DNA of 64,000 nucleotides from an uncultured Chitinophagaceae bacterium (GTDB lineage: Bacteria; Bacteroidota; Bacteroidia; Chitinophagales; Chitinophagaceae): assembly GCA_937958995.1 (NCBI GenBank), contig CALGAP010000009.1:372001-436000 (forward strand), written 5' to 3'. Each line of letters opens with the position of its first letter. The stretch's first letter is position 1. A program made the translations under genes and the position numbers. Of this stretch, positions 34,486 through 42,510 are shown piece by piece. A model generated the notes under the pieces. It worked only from the letters and a program-made list of their open reading frames with translations, did not search any database and was not told where the DNA came from.

Positions 34486-34977
34486 ATGAAGCAAAGTTTC
34501 TTTTCCTTACTATTACTTACAACACTCGCAGTAGCTTGCAAAAAAGGTGACACTGGCCCTGAAGGTGCTCCCGGCATCGACGGCAATGCCAATGTAACCC
34601 AGTACAGTTTCGGTCCGCAGAATTTCGCAGCCAGCCCCTATTTAACTATGTCAATTACCACTACCCAGGACACCATGAACAACAGCACCTGGCTGGTGTA
34701 CCTCTATCACCAACAGGTGTCACGATGGTATTTTGTGCCCGGCCAGGGATATGCCGGCGCCACTTTTTACCGCGTGAGCATGGGTTATGCCAACAACAAA
34801 GTGAATATCTATATTGACAGAGACGGGCCCGGCGAAAACTACAGCAGCGCCAAAGTCATCCGCATCTATAATAATATTTCCCTCCCCGGCGGCCGCACCC
34901 GGCTGCCCCACGAAGCTGCCGGCATAGACACGAGGGACTACGAGGCGGTCAGACAGTTTTATGGACTACGGGAGTAG
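34486..34977 (+). CDS. lipoprotein with a collagen-like linker
   Basis: 163 residues. A lipoprotein signal (FFSLLLLTTLAVAC) is followed by KKGDTGPEGAPGIDG, a short collagen-like Gly-X-Y run that follows the anchor in many Bacteroidota surface lipoproteins. A beta-rich body without a recognised domain (VTQYSFGPQNFAA, WYFVPGQGYAGATFYRVSMGY) follows. It sits 31 bases after the lone HTH gene on the same strand, so it may be a product or target of the two-component module. Confidence 0.75.
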   Translation: MKQSFFSLLLLTTLAVACKKGDTGPEGAPGIDGNANVTQYSFGPQNFAASPYLTMSITTTQDTMNNSTWLVYLYHQQVSRWYFVPGQGYAGATFYRVSMGYANNKVNIYIDRDGPGENYSSAKVIRIYNNISLPGGRTRLPHEAAGIDTRDYEAVRQFYGLRE

Positions 34978-34981
34978 TGGA

Positions 34982-35045
34982 GCGCTTCGCGCACACGACA
35001 CCCTACACCGTCGAAACACTCCAAAGGTGAAACTGCGCGAAGCGC
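34982..35045. repeat. 12-bp inverted repeat downstream of the collagen-like lipoprotein gene
   Basis: GCGCTTCGCGCA (34982-34993) and TGCGCGAAGCGC (35034-35045) pair perfectly around a 40-base loop. No T-run follows. The gap to the next gene otherwise holds the atpG promoter. Confidence 0.6.
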
Positions 35046-35091
35046 GCAACCCGAACCCCTAAGCTCTAAACCCGAATTTTCCACAACCCAA

Positions 35092-35121
35092 TTGTTTTCT
35101 GCGTCCTTTACGCTACCTTTG
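35092..35121 (+). promoter_or_regulatory. atpG promoter
   Basis: TTG (35092-35094), exactly 19 bases, then TACCTTTG (35114-35121), matching the Bacteroidota consensus. The start near 35127 gives a leader of about 70 bases. Confidence 0.8.
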
Positions 35122-35126
35122 CAGCC

Positions 35127-35176
35127 GGTTAAAAATCCGGTGATTTTTGGATATTGTACCGGATTGATTTTTAACC
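35127..35176 (+). promoter_or_regulatory. 11-bp inverted repeat spanning the atpG leader
   Basis: GGTTAAAAATC (35127-35137) is exactly complementary to GATTTTTAACC (35166-35176), just before the atpG start at 35199. The pairing would fold almost the whole 5' leader. Function unknown; it could be translational control or chance. Confidence 0.5.
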
Positions 35177-35198
35177 TTTTATATAACAACTTGTAAGC

Positions 35199-36080
35199 AT
35201 GGCCGGCCAGTTAAAGGAAGTCCGCAACAGGATAAAGTCAGTTCAGAACACCCAGCAGATTACCAAGGCAATGAAAATGGTAAGCGCTGCCAAATTGAGA
35301 AGAGCGCAGGATGCCATCATCCAGATGCGTCCCTATGCCCGCAAACTGCAGGAGGTGTTAAGCAATATCGTCAGCAGCTCAGAAGGGGAAGTGGGTATGA
35401 AACTGGCTGTGGAGAGGCCTGTTGAAAGAGTGCTGCTGATCGTGATTACCAGCGACCGTGGTCTTGCCGGCGCCTACAACGCCAACGTGATCAAGCTGGC
35501 CAAGCAACTGATCAGGGAAAAATACGCTGCTCAGCATGCCAAAGGCAACGTGACCATCTGGAATATCGGTAAAAAAGGTTGCGAGCATTTTGTCAAGAAT
35601 AAATACAAGGCCGACGCTACTTACCGCGACATATTCCTGAACCTGACCTTCGAAAACGTGCAGGCTGTGTCGCAGGCCGCCATGAAAGCTTTCGAACAGA
35701 AAGAATTTGATGTGGTGGAAATCGTGTACAGCGAATTCAGGAATGCCGCCACTCAGCGTTTTGTAGTAGAACGCTTCCTGCCCATCCCCAAAGTGCAGAA
35801 AAAAGAAGGCGCCAAGAAAAGCGATTTCATTTTCGAGCCGGCAAAAGAAGAGCTGGTTGCCGAGCTGATGCCCAAAATATTAAATACCCAACTGTTTAAA
35901 GCAGTGCTCGACGCGCATGCTTCAGAACACGGTGCGCGCATGACTGCCATGGATAAGGCGACAGAAAACGCCAACGAATTATTACGCAGCCTCAGAATTA
36001 GCTACAACCGTGCCCGCCAGGCAGCCATTACCACCGAGTTGACCGAGATAGTCTCCGGTGCCGCTGCATTGCAGGGATAA
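35199..36080 (+). CDS. atpG: ATP synthase F1 gamma subunit
   Basis: 293 residues, the rotor shaft of F1. N-terminal helix RNRIKSVQNTQQITKAMKMVSAAKLRRAQ and C-terminal helix ASEHGARMTAMDKATENANELLRSLRISYNRARQAAITTELTEIV are the two conserved coiled-coil ends; the middle has ITSDRGLAGAYNANV. No other ATP synthase gene adjoins it; it has its own promoter and leader and is followed after 18 bases by scpB. In many genomes atpG sits directly after atpA, so its separation here is worth noting. Confidence 0.97.
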   Translation: MAGQLKEVRNRIKSVQNTQQITKAMKMVSAAKLRRAQDAIIQMRPYARKLQEVLSNIVSSSEGEVGMKLAVERPVERVLLIVITSDRGLAGAYNANVIKLAKQLIREKYAAQHAKGNVTIWNIGKKGCEHFVKNKYKADATYRDIFLNLTFENVQAVSQAAMKAFEQKEFDVVEIVYSEFRNAATQRFVVERFLPIPKVQKKEGAKKSDFIFEPAKEELVAELMPKILNTQLFKAVLDAHASEHGARMTAMDKATENANELLRSLRISYNRARQAAITTELTEIVSGAAALQG

Positions 36081-36098
36081 TCCTTGAACGATTAATCA

Positions 36099-36902
36099 AT
36101 GGAAATATCCAATCTCATACCCCATATCGAAGCGCTGGTATTTGCCAGTGACCGGCCGCTGACCACACTCGAGATCACGGACTTGCTGAACAATGCGTTT
36201 GGCTTTATGGAAGATAAGGTGACCCTTGAGCAGGTGGAAGCAGCCATGGAAGGTATTGTAGAAAAATATGAAAGCGATTTCTATCCTTTCAGCGTACGCC
36301 AGAGCGGCGGCGGCTGGCAATTCCTCACCAAGAAAGAATATCATAAGACCGTAGCCCAGCTGAATGGCGATAAATTCCTGAAACGCCTGTCAACAGCGGC
36401 TATGGAAACCCTGGCCATCATTGCCTATAAACAACCCGTTACCAAGGCTGAAATTGAGGCTATCCGCGGCGTGAGCAGCGACTACGCTATCCAGAAACTG
36501 CTGGAGAAAGACCTGATCGTGATCATTGGCCGCAACGAAAAACTGCCCGGTCATCCCCTGGTGTATGGCACTTCGAAAAGCTTCATGGATTATTTCGGCA
36601 TCAACTCGCCCGAAGATCTGCCGAAGCTGAAAGAAGTATTCGACGACTCTATCGTGAACCCCACCATCGTAAATGAAGAGGCCGCGGGTGAGCTCAGGCC
36701 CGAAGGCGAAACCGAAGCCGGAAGCGAAGTTCCGTCCGCTGAAGAAGGCGGCGAAGCCGACAGCAACGGAGAAAGCACCGAAACCAACTCGCAGTTCGTG
36801 GTGCGCGAAGATGGCGAGCTGATTGAAGAATCGGCATCTGCTCCGCGCGAAGAGAATGAAGGAGAGGAAGGCGGCAGCGACCAGGAAGAGGAAGAAAAAT
36901 AA
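36099..36902 (+). CDS. scpB: SMC-associated segregation and condensation protein B
   Basis: 267 residues: the tandem winged-helix ScpB core occupies about 1-175 (HIEALVFASDRPLTTLEITDLLNN; AAMETLAIIAYKQPVTKAEIEAIRGVSSDYAIQKLLEKDLI; GRNEKLPGHPLVYGTSKSFMDYFGI). It ends in a long acidic Glu/Ser-rich tail of about 80 residues, longer than in most ScpB proteins. It acts in the SMC-ScpA-ScpB chromosome condensing complex. ScpA is not in the window. Confidence 0.95.
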   Translation: MEISNLIPHIEALVFASDRPLTTLEITDLLNNAFGFMEDKVTLEQVEAAMEGIVEKYESDFYPFSVRQSGGGWQFLTKKEYHKTVAQLNGDKFLKRLSTAAMETLAIIAYKQPVTKAEIEAIRGVSSDYAIQKLLEKDLIVIIGRNEKLPGHPLVYGTSKSFMDYFGINSPEDLPKLKEVFDDSIVNPTIVNEEAAGELRPEGETEAGSEVPSAEEGGEADSNGESTETNSQFVVREDGELIEESASAPREENEGEEGGSDQEEEEK

Positions 36903-36928
36903 TTTCCTGCTTATATAAGAATGTTTCA

Positions 36929-37050
36929 CGCCGGGGCCTAAGAATTTCACGCAAAGGCGCCCAGGCGCAAAGAAACACATCCCCGGCGCCTTGGCGCGAA
37001 ACATTCCCCAAAGATGCCCGGCAACTAACGCTTCGCCTGGGCGCGTTAAA
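36929..37050. repeat. GC-rich palindromic intergenic repeat block
   Basis: Between scpB and lysA a cluster of related words occurs: TTTCACGCAAAGGCGC, GGCGCAAAGAAAC, CCCCGGCGCCTTGGCGCGAA and GCTTCGCCTGGGCGCG. They are mutually complementary in part (CGCCGGGG/CCCCGGCG) and look like a dispersed repeat of the TTTCACGCAAAGGCGC type. Confidence 0.55.
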
Positions 37051-37119
37051 TTCCACGGGCCAACAGCCCTGGCTCCGAAAAATTTGCGCGAAACCAGCCT
37101 TAACCTATATTCGCGAATT

Positions 37120-38331
37120 ATGTCTCAACAACTTTCCGGAGAATTCCTTGCAGCTATAGCCAAAGAGTATGGCACACCGGTATATGTGTACCATGCTGAA
37201 AAAATAAAAGAACAATACAACAGGCTCACCGCCGCATTTAAAGATTCCGACGCGCGTTTCTTTTATGCCGGCAAAGCCCTCACCAATATCAACATACTTC
37301 GCTATATCAAAGAACTCGGTTGCGATGTTGACTGCAGTTCCATCAACGAAGTGCGCCTGGCACTACATGCGGGCTTTGCGCCGGAGCGTGTTTTATATAC
37401 CAGCAACAATATTGCTTTTTCTGAAATAGAAGCCGCGCAGCAACTGGGTGTACATATCAATATTGACAGCCTGTCGAACCTGGAGAAGTTTGGAAAAAAA
37501 TTCGGTCATAGTTATCCCGTGGGTATTCGCCTTCGACCCAACATCATGAGCGGTGGTAATATCAAAATCGCAACCGGTCATAGCAAAAGTAAATTCGGCA
37601 TCCCCCTGGAGCAGGTCGATGAGGTGTTGCGGCTGGTGAGTGAAACCAATCTCTACATTCGCGGCCTGCACATTCATACCGGCAGCGAAATCGAAGATGT
37701 GGCGTTGGCCAAAGGCATTGAAGTATTGTTTGGCCTGGTGGATCGTTTTCCCGAAGTGGAATTTCTCGATCTCGGTGGCGGTTTCAAAGTGCCCTACAAA
37801 CCCGGCGAGCAGGGCGCCAATATTGAAGCATCCGGACGCATGGTGGCCGAAGCTTTCGCAGAATTTGAAAAAAAGAACAATCGTCATCTGCAGGTATGGT
37901 TCGAGCCGGGAAAATTCCTGGTGAGCGAAGCGGGTTACCTGGTTGCTACCGTGAATGTGCTCAAGCCCAATCATACCACTATTTTCGCGGGCGTTGATAC
38001 CGGTTTGAATCATTTGATCCGCCCGATGTTTTATGGCGCTTATCATATCATCGAAAATATTTCCAATCCCCACGGTCCTGAAAAAAGTTATACCGTCACG
38101 GGTAATATCTGCGAGACCGATACTTTCGCGGAAGACCGCTTACTGCCCGAAATCCGCGAGGGCGATTACCTCGTGTTCCGTAATGCCGGCGCTTACGGTT
38201 ACGAAATGGCCAGTAACTACAACAGCCGGTTTAGACCGGCTGAAGTATTGGTGCTTGATGGCAAAGCTCACCTCATCAGGAAGCGCGAAGCGTTCGAAGA
38301 CTTGCTGAAGAACCAGGTTGAGGTTATCTAG
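37120..38331 (+). CDS. lysA: diaminopimelate decarboxylase
   Basis: PLP-dependent last step of lysine synthesis (meso-diaminopimelate to lysine). 403 residues from ATG 37120, where MSQQLSGEFLAAIAKEYGTPVYVY begins like the family; the open frame runs further upstream through the repeat block. Motifs: FFYAGKALTNINILRYI (PLP lysine), IRLRPNIMSGGNIKIATGHSKSKFGI, HIHTGSEIED, DLGGGFKVPY, EPGKFLVSEAGYL, and the active-site CETDTFAEDRLLP. Its TAG stop overlaps the opposing gene's stop by three bases (CTAG). Confidence 0.96.
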   Translation: MSQQLSGEFLAAIAKEYGTPVYVYHAEKIKEQYNRLTAAFKDSDARFFYAGKALTNINILRYIKELGCDVDCSSINEVRLALHAGFAPERVLYTSNNIAFSEIEAAQQLGVHINIDSLSNLEKFGKKFGHSYPVGIRLRPNIMSGGNIKIATGHSKSKFGIPLEQVDEVLRLVSETNLYIRGLHIHTGSEIEDVALAKGIEVLFGLVDRFPEVEFLDLGGGFKVPYKPGEQGANIEASGRMVAEAFAEFEKKNNRHLQVWFEPGKFLVSEAGYLVATVNVLKPNHTTIFAGVDTGLNHLIRPMFYGAYHIIENISNPHGPEKSYTVTGNICETDTFAEDRLLPEIREGDYLVFRNAGAYGYEMASNYNSRFRPAEVLVLDGKAHLIRKREAFEDLLKNQVEVI

Positions 38332-38927
38332 CCAAGCGCGTATTCAATTTTTATCCCTCTCAAAGTCCTCACTTCATCAGTCTTTTTGATGGTGTTGGTG
38401 ATTTCCAGGAAGTACAGGTACTTATCCTTAATCAAACCACCTGCGTCAAAGTGATTGATCTGTTTTTCCACAAAATCGTCAGGCGGATTGCTGGCGGGCG
38501 GCAGAAAATCGAGAGAGACTTCCACTTCGCCACTGTAGCAATGGTGATCGATATGTTTTTTCAGGAAGATGAACTGCATCTCTTCCTTCGAAGTGTTTTT
38601 GTAATAAACCGTGATAGCCCTGATAGTAGCGCCGACGGGCAAGGCGATAGGCGCCATTAAAGCATGCCCGGGTATGTCGGTGGTGCGTCCTTCCTGGAAA
38701 TGTTCGGTATAACCCGAACTGCTGGCGGCGGGAAAGAAAAAGCAGGAGTCAATATACACCGAGAATTTTCCCTTTCCGGACACCGGAAGCAATCCGCCAA
38801 CTGATGCTGTTCTTGTGGTTAACGATTTAGAGGCTGCAGTTTTTTTGCTCGCTGCCTTTTTCTTGCCTCCCTTTTTGCCGCTTGCTTTTCCCAGAATTTT
38901 TTTGGCCGGCTTCTTCTTAGATGCCAT
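38328..38927 (-). CDS. hypothetical protein with Lys/Ala-rich histone-like N-terminus
   Basis: 199 residues from ATG 38927 (the frame extends to 39020 without a sensible start). Residues 1-45 are a Lys/Ala/Ser tract with runs KKKPAKKIL, GKKGGKKKAASKKTAASK, like the tails of histone H1-like bacterial proteins. The rest is a globular beta-rich domain (GKGKFSVYIDSCFFFPAAS, IRAITVYYKNTSKEEMQFIFLKKHIDHH, FLEITNTIKKTDEVRTLRGIKIEYALG) of unknown family. No function can be assigned. It is convergent with lysA and divergent from the hydrolase at 39091. Confidence 0.7.
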   Translation of the reverse strand: MASKKKPAKKILGKASGKKGGKKKAASKKTAASKSLTTRTASVGGLLPVSGKGKFSVYIDSCFFFPAASSSGYTEHFQEGRTTDIPGHALMAPIALPVGATIRAITVYYKNTSKEEMQFIFLKKHIDHHCYSGEVEVSLDFLPPASNPPDDFVEKQINHFDAGGLIKDKYLYFLEITNTIKKTDEVRTLRGIKIEYALG

Positions 38928-39090
38928 AGATAAGTTTTTAATGGTTAACAATATCCATCCAAGATAAACAGTAAAAAGAAAGTCAGAAATACCACATACT
39001 GGTAACACAATCCGCACCATCTGTGATCATAATCCGCGATATATTCGTAATATCACTCATCCATTTAAGCCAGTTTTAAATACTCAACCA

Positions 39091-40494
39091 ATGAAAATTG
39101 CATTTCACGGAGCAGCCCGCACGGTAACAGGTTCGAAACATTTGCTTACGCTGAAAAATGGTAACCAGTACCTGCTCGACTGTGGTATGTTCCAGGGTAT
39201 GGGAAAAGACACCGACGCGCTCAACAGGCATTTTGGTTTTGACCCCGCTGATGTGAAGTTTCTTATTCTTTCGCACGCGCATATTGATCACAGCGGACTG
39301 ATACCCAAACTGGTGAAAGAAGGATTTAACGGGAAAATTTTCTGCACGCCCGCCACAAAAGATCTCACTACCGTTTTGCTCGAAGATTCTGGCGCCATAC
39401 AGGAAGATGATATCAAGTATGCCAACAAAAAAAGAGCAGCTTCCGGTCAGCCATACCTGCAACCTTTATACACCCGCGAAGATGCCGCTCTCGCATTTCC
39501 CTTGCTGGAAGCGGTAGAGTATAACAACTGGTATAAGATCGATGAGCACGTGGAGGTGTTGTTTACCGATGCCGGCCATATTATTGGCAGTGCAGCTGTG
39601 CATTTGCGTATCAAAGAAAGCGGCAGGACGGTGCAACTTACCTTCAGTGGCGATGTGGGTCGCTACCGCGATGTGATACTGCGTTCGCCCGCTGTTTTTC
39701 CGCAGGCAGATTATATCATCCTGGAATCAACCTATGGCAACAGCCTGCACGAACTGAAGCGCACTACGCCCGATATTTTGCTGGAATGGATCGAAGAAAC
39801 CTGCCTGAAGAAAAAAGGCAAACTGATATTACCCGCCTTTAGTGTGGGCCGCACGCAGGAATTGTTGTTTACGCTCAACCAGCTTGAACTGGAAAGAAGA
39901 TTGCCCGACCTGGATTATTTTGTGGATAGCCCGCTGAGCATCGAAGCTACGCAATTGGTGAAGAGATATCCCCAGTATTTCAATAAAAATATTCAACGCA
40001 TACTGGAAACAGATAGCGATCCCTTTGCATTTAAAGGTCTCCGGTTTATCAAAACAGTCGACGAATCGAAGTTGCTCAATTTCCGCAACGAACCCTGTGT
40101 CATCATATCCGCCAGCGGTATGGCCGAGGCCGGTCGCGTAAAGCATCATATCAGTAATAATATCGAGAACAGCCGCAACAGCATTGTGCTTACCGGTTAT
40201 TGCGAACCCGATTCACTGGGCGGCCGGCTGATGGCCGGAGCCAAAGAAGTCTCGATCTTCGGCATTTCGCACGAAGTGCATGCCACAATCGGCGCTATTC
40301 ACAGCATGAGTGCACACGGCGATTATGAAGACCTCTCCCAGTTCCTTGCCTGCCAGGACCCGCGCAAAGTGAGAAGGCTCTTCCTGGTGCATGGAGAGTA
40401 CGATGTGCAGCAACAGTTCAGGGAAAGATTATTGAAGAAAGGGTTTGATGATATTGAAATACCCGAGATGCATTACGAGATCGGGCTGGGATAA
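39091..40494 (+). CDS. MBL-fold beta-CASP RNA-processing-type hydrolase
   Basis: 467 residues. N-terminal metallo-beta-lactamase motifs: TVTGSKHLLTL, LILSHAHIDHSGLIPKL (the HxHxDH zinc cluster), DAGHIIGSAAVHLR and FSGDVGRYRD. The beta-CASP insertion is followed by ISASGMAEAGRVKHHI, TGYCEPDSLGGRLMAG and SMSAHGDYEDL, as in the CPSF73/YSH1-related exonuclease-like proteins. It acts on nucleic acid, probably RNA, in the cytosol by family knowledge. A hairpin terminator follows. Confidence 0.93.
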   Translation: MKIAFHGAARTVTGSKHLLTLKNGNQYLLDCGMFQGMGKDTDALNRHFGFDPADVKFLILSHAHIDHSGLIPKLVKEGFNGKIFCTPATKDLTTVLLEDSGAIQEDDIKYANKKRAASGQPYLQPLYTREDAALAFPLLEAVEYNNWYKIDEHVEVLFTDAGHIIGSAAVHLRIKESGRTVQLTFSGDVGRYRDVILRSPAVFPQADYIILESTYGNSLHELKRTTPDILLEWIEETCLKKKGKLILPAFSVGRTQELLFTLNQLELERRLPDLDYFVDSPLSIEATQLVKRYPQYFNKNIQRILETDSDPFAFKGLRFIKTVDESKLLNFRNEPCVIISASGMAEAGRVKHHISNNIENSRNSIVLTGYCEPDSLGGRLMAGAKEVSIFGISHEVHATIGAIHSMSAHGDYEDLSQFLACQDPRKVRRLFLVHGEYDVQQQFRERLLKKGFDDIEIPEMHYEIGLG

Positions 40495-40502
40495 AATAAC
40501 AA

Positions 40503-40526
40503 GAGCTGCTCGATGGCGAGCAGCTC
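40503..40526 (+). terminator. terminator-like hairpin after the MBL hydrolase
   Basis: GAGCTGCTCG (40503-40512) and CGAGCAGCTC (40517-40526) form a perfect 10-bp stem with a 4-base loop 8 bases after the stop. The T-run is poor. Confidence 0.75.
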
Positions 40527-41335
40527 ATACAAAACTTTTCTTCTAAAGGGGTAACTCAGTGTAAATGTCTAATCATTGATAGGTTCAGATTTTTAGCTTG
40601 TCAGTTTTCCTCAGATACATGGATTTCATTTTACACGATACTTTCAAGGGATAGGACGGTTTTCCTTCAAGGAGATTTGCTATTGGCTCTTTTCAAAAGG
40701 ATCCAGGATTCAGGGTTCGTAGGATGGTTGGATACAGGGTACTTTTCAGGTTCTTGCGGATCTTGGATTACTTCAGATTTTTTCACTTTCCAAGGGCCTC
40801 GGCTTTCATCAGGATGGGATCATCGTATCAACACTTCAAAGTTGGTAATTCTTTTCCTAACCTCATACTTTATTCGATTAATGGACTTTTTGCTTCGGTG
40901 TTTGTCCGATAAACGCCCGTATTCGAATCACGGATGATGGCAAATAACAAAGCCGGATCATATAGATCCGGCTTGTCGGTAAAATGAAATCCTATGCATG
41001 TTATGAGTAAGGCTGGAGTGATAATACTCACGTTTTCAAAGCGAACGGATTTCAGATTGTCCTTCTGAAAAGGATAGGGTCTTTCGCGTAACCGTCACAA
41101 ATTAATATTGTGATAGAAGTCAGAGAAAAAGAGTAGGGTACGGACTATCGCTCAAATGAGCAGGGTTTAGGGGTTTGGGTTCAAGGGTTAAGCAAATTAG
41201 CTCTGGTCTCTTTTTCTCTTTCTTCTTGTTTATTTCCTGAACACAAAATTGGCAAAGGAAGGGGGCCAATCATAATTTATTAGTCATTTGACCGCCTTTT
41301 GCCGTTGAATCGACCGGATTCTTCGATGAATGGAA
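40527..41335. other. 808-base convergent intergenic region with no recognised gene
   Basis: Between the convergent MBL-hydrolase gene and the LytTR regulator gene. It holds one hairpin (AAGCCGGATC/GATCCGGCTT, 40950-40974), an inverted pair TCACAA/TTGTGA (41095-41113) and a pyrimidine-rich tract near 41200-41240. Short open frames here look random, and no tRNA fold is evident. It could hold an untranslated RNA, a decayed gene or nothing. Confidence 0.5.
40950..40974. terminator. 10-bp hairpin in the convergent gap
   Basis: AAGCCGGATC-ATATA-GATCCGGCTT forms a perfect stem. On the minus strand it is followed by TTGTTATTTG, a weak T-run, so it may end a long 3' extension of the LytTR operon. Confidence 0.45.
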
Positions 41336-42028
41336 TTAAATGATATTCAGGCGTTTAAGTACTTCCGCCTTGTGAGACTTGCTGACAGGAATCTCGTGAC
41401 CCTTGATAAACAGGTCGTTTTCGCGGATATCGTCAATTTTGGTGATATTGATGATATACGAGCGGTGAACCTTGATAAAATGATTGCGGTTCACCTTTTC
41501 TTCCAGGTTCTTAATGGTATTGTGGGTGATGTATTTCTTGTCGGCGGTGACAAACTTTACATAATCGCCCATACTCTCGATGAAAAGGACATCGTCATTA
41601 TTGAGCCGCACCAGCTTGCCGTCGCTCTTAATAAATATATGATCCGAGGCCGTGCTGCTGATATTGTTGTCGCCGCCCGCCGTGGTGAGCTTATTCAGGG
41701 CGTCTATAAACCGTTGATAAGTAAAGGGTTTCTTGAGAAAGTCGGTAACATTATACTCAAAAGCATCATAGGCATACTCCTGCTTGGACGTAGTAAGGAA
41801 AACTTTGGGGTAATAGGCCAGCTGGTCGAGCAATTCAAAACCATTGGCGCCCGGCATTTCCACGTCCAGGAAGAGAATGTCAACAGAATTCTTGTTCAGG
41901 TAGTCGAGGGCTTCTGCCACATTGGTAAAATGCGCCTTAACTTCTACTTGTCCGGATTTTTCACAGCATTTGGCCAGGTAATCAGCCGCTACCTGCAAGT
42001 CTTCAACAATTACCGCACTCCAGCTCAT
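41336..42028 (-). CDS. LytTR-family response regulator
   Basis: 230 residues: receiver domain with IVEDLQVA acidic pocket, phospho-acceptor D55 in ILFLDVEMPGANGFELL and lysine in FLKKPFTYQRF. The C-terminal LytTR DNA-binding domain has HIFIKSDGKLVRLNNDDVLFIESMGDYVKFVTADKKYITHNTIKNLEEKV and FIKVHRSYIINITKID. Its ATG overlaps the Hpt gene's TGA (ATGA), so the two are co-translated. The divergent hybrid kinase completes a phosphorelay. Confidence 0.96.
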   Translation of the reverse strand: MSWSAVIVEDLQVAADYLAKCCEKSGQVEVKAHFTNVAEALDYLNKNSVDILFLDVEMPGANGFELLDQLAYYPKVFLTTSKQEYAYDAFEYNVTDFLKKPFTYQRFIDALNKLTTAGGDNNISSTASDHIFIKSDGKLVRLNNDDVLFIESMGDYVKFVTADKKYITHNTIKNLEEKVNRNHFIKVHRSYIINITKIDDIRENDLFIKGHEIPVSKSHKAEVLKRLNII

Positions 42029-42429
42029 ACAGGGTTAGCGTTGAACGCTTTCAATTTTTGGTATTCCGAGGCAATCAAGTCCTTACACTCGGCTAATGTA
42101 GTTACAATTTGCTTAAAATCATCTTTAAGATAATCAGTGTCCTGTACATTTTGACATAAATCTTCAAATTTTTTAACCTGTTCCTGTATGGAGGTCAGTC
42201 CCACGAACCCGAACGTCGGTTTCATTTTGTGTGCAGCCCTTTTCAGGTCCTGCAGGTTGCCCGCTTCAAAGGCCGCCTTTAACGCTTCAACATCCTCATC
42301 GTAGTGCTCCAGCGTGGTGGCGAAAATCTCCTCCATATACGCATAGTCATCAGCGTACATGCTAAACAGGTACTCACTATCAATTTTTTCATTGAAAATG
42401 AATTTCTTAGAAAAGTCCTGGTTCGTCAT
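42025..42429 (-). CDS. Hpt-domain histidine phosphotransfer protein
   Basis: 134 residues from ATG 42429. An all-helical Hpt domain with phosphorylatable H67 in DLKRAAHKMKPTFGFVG; a preceding segment MEEIFATTLEHYDEDVEALKAAFEAGNL packs as the first helices. It should carry phosphate between the receiver of the hybrid kinase (divergent, 81 bases away) and the LytTR regulator (overlapping by ATGA). Confidence 0.94.
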   Translation of the reverse strand: MTNQDFSKKFIFNEKIDSEYLFSMYADDYAYMEEIFATTLEHYDEDVEALKAAFEAGNLQDLKRAAHKMKPTFGFVGLTSIQEQVKKFEDLCQNVQDTDYLKDDFKQIVTTLAECKDLIASEYQKLKAFNANPV

Positions 42430-42510
42430 AAGAAAATAGATTTTCAAATTTTTCGTTATGGATGAAGCACTTGTACACAATACAATGCCAGGGGTCAATC
42501 CAATAACTCT

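Noticed and set aside
40677..40937. 86-codon open frame in the convergent gap
   Set aside because: No signal, domain, promoter or overlap with neighbours; composition like non-coding sequence.
40860..40945. tRNA-like string TATTCGAATCACGG in the gap
   Set aside because: No acceptor or anticodon stem can be paired around it; chance likeness to a T-arm.
41330..42133. 267-codon plus-strand frame over the LytTR regulator
   Set aside because: The minus frame is a clear receiver-LytTR protein with an ATGA overlap to Hpt; the opposite frame is a shadow.
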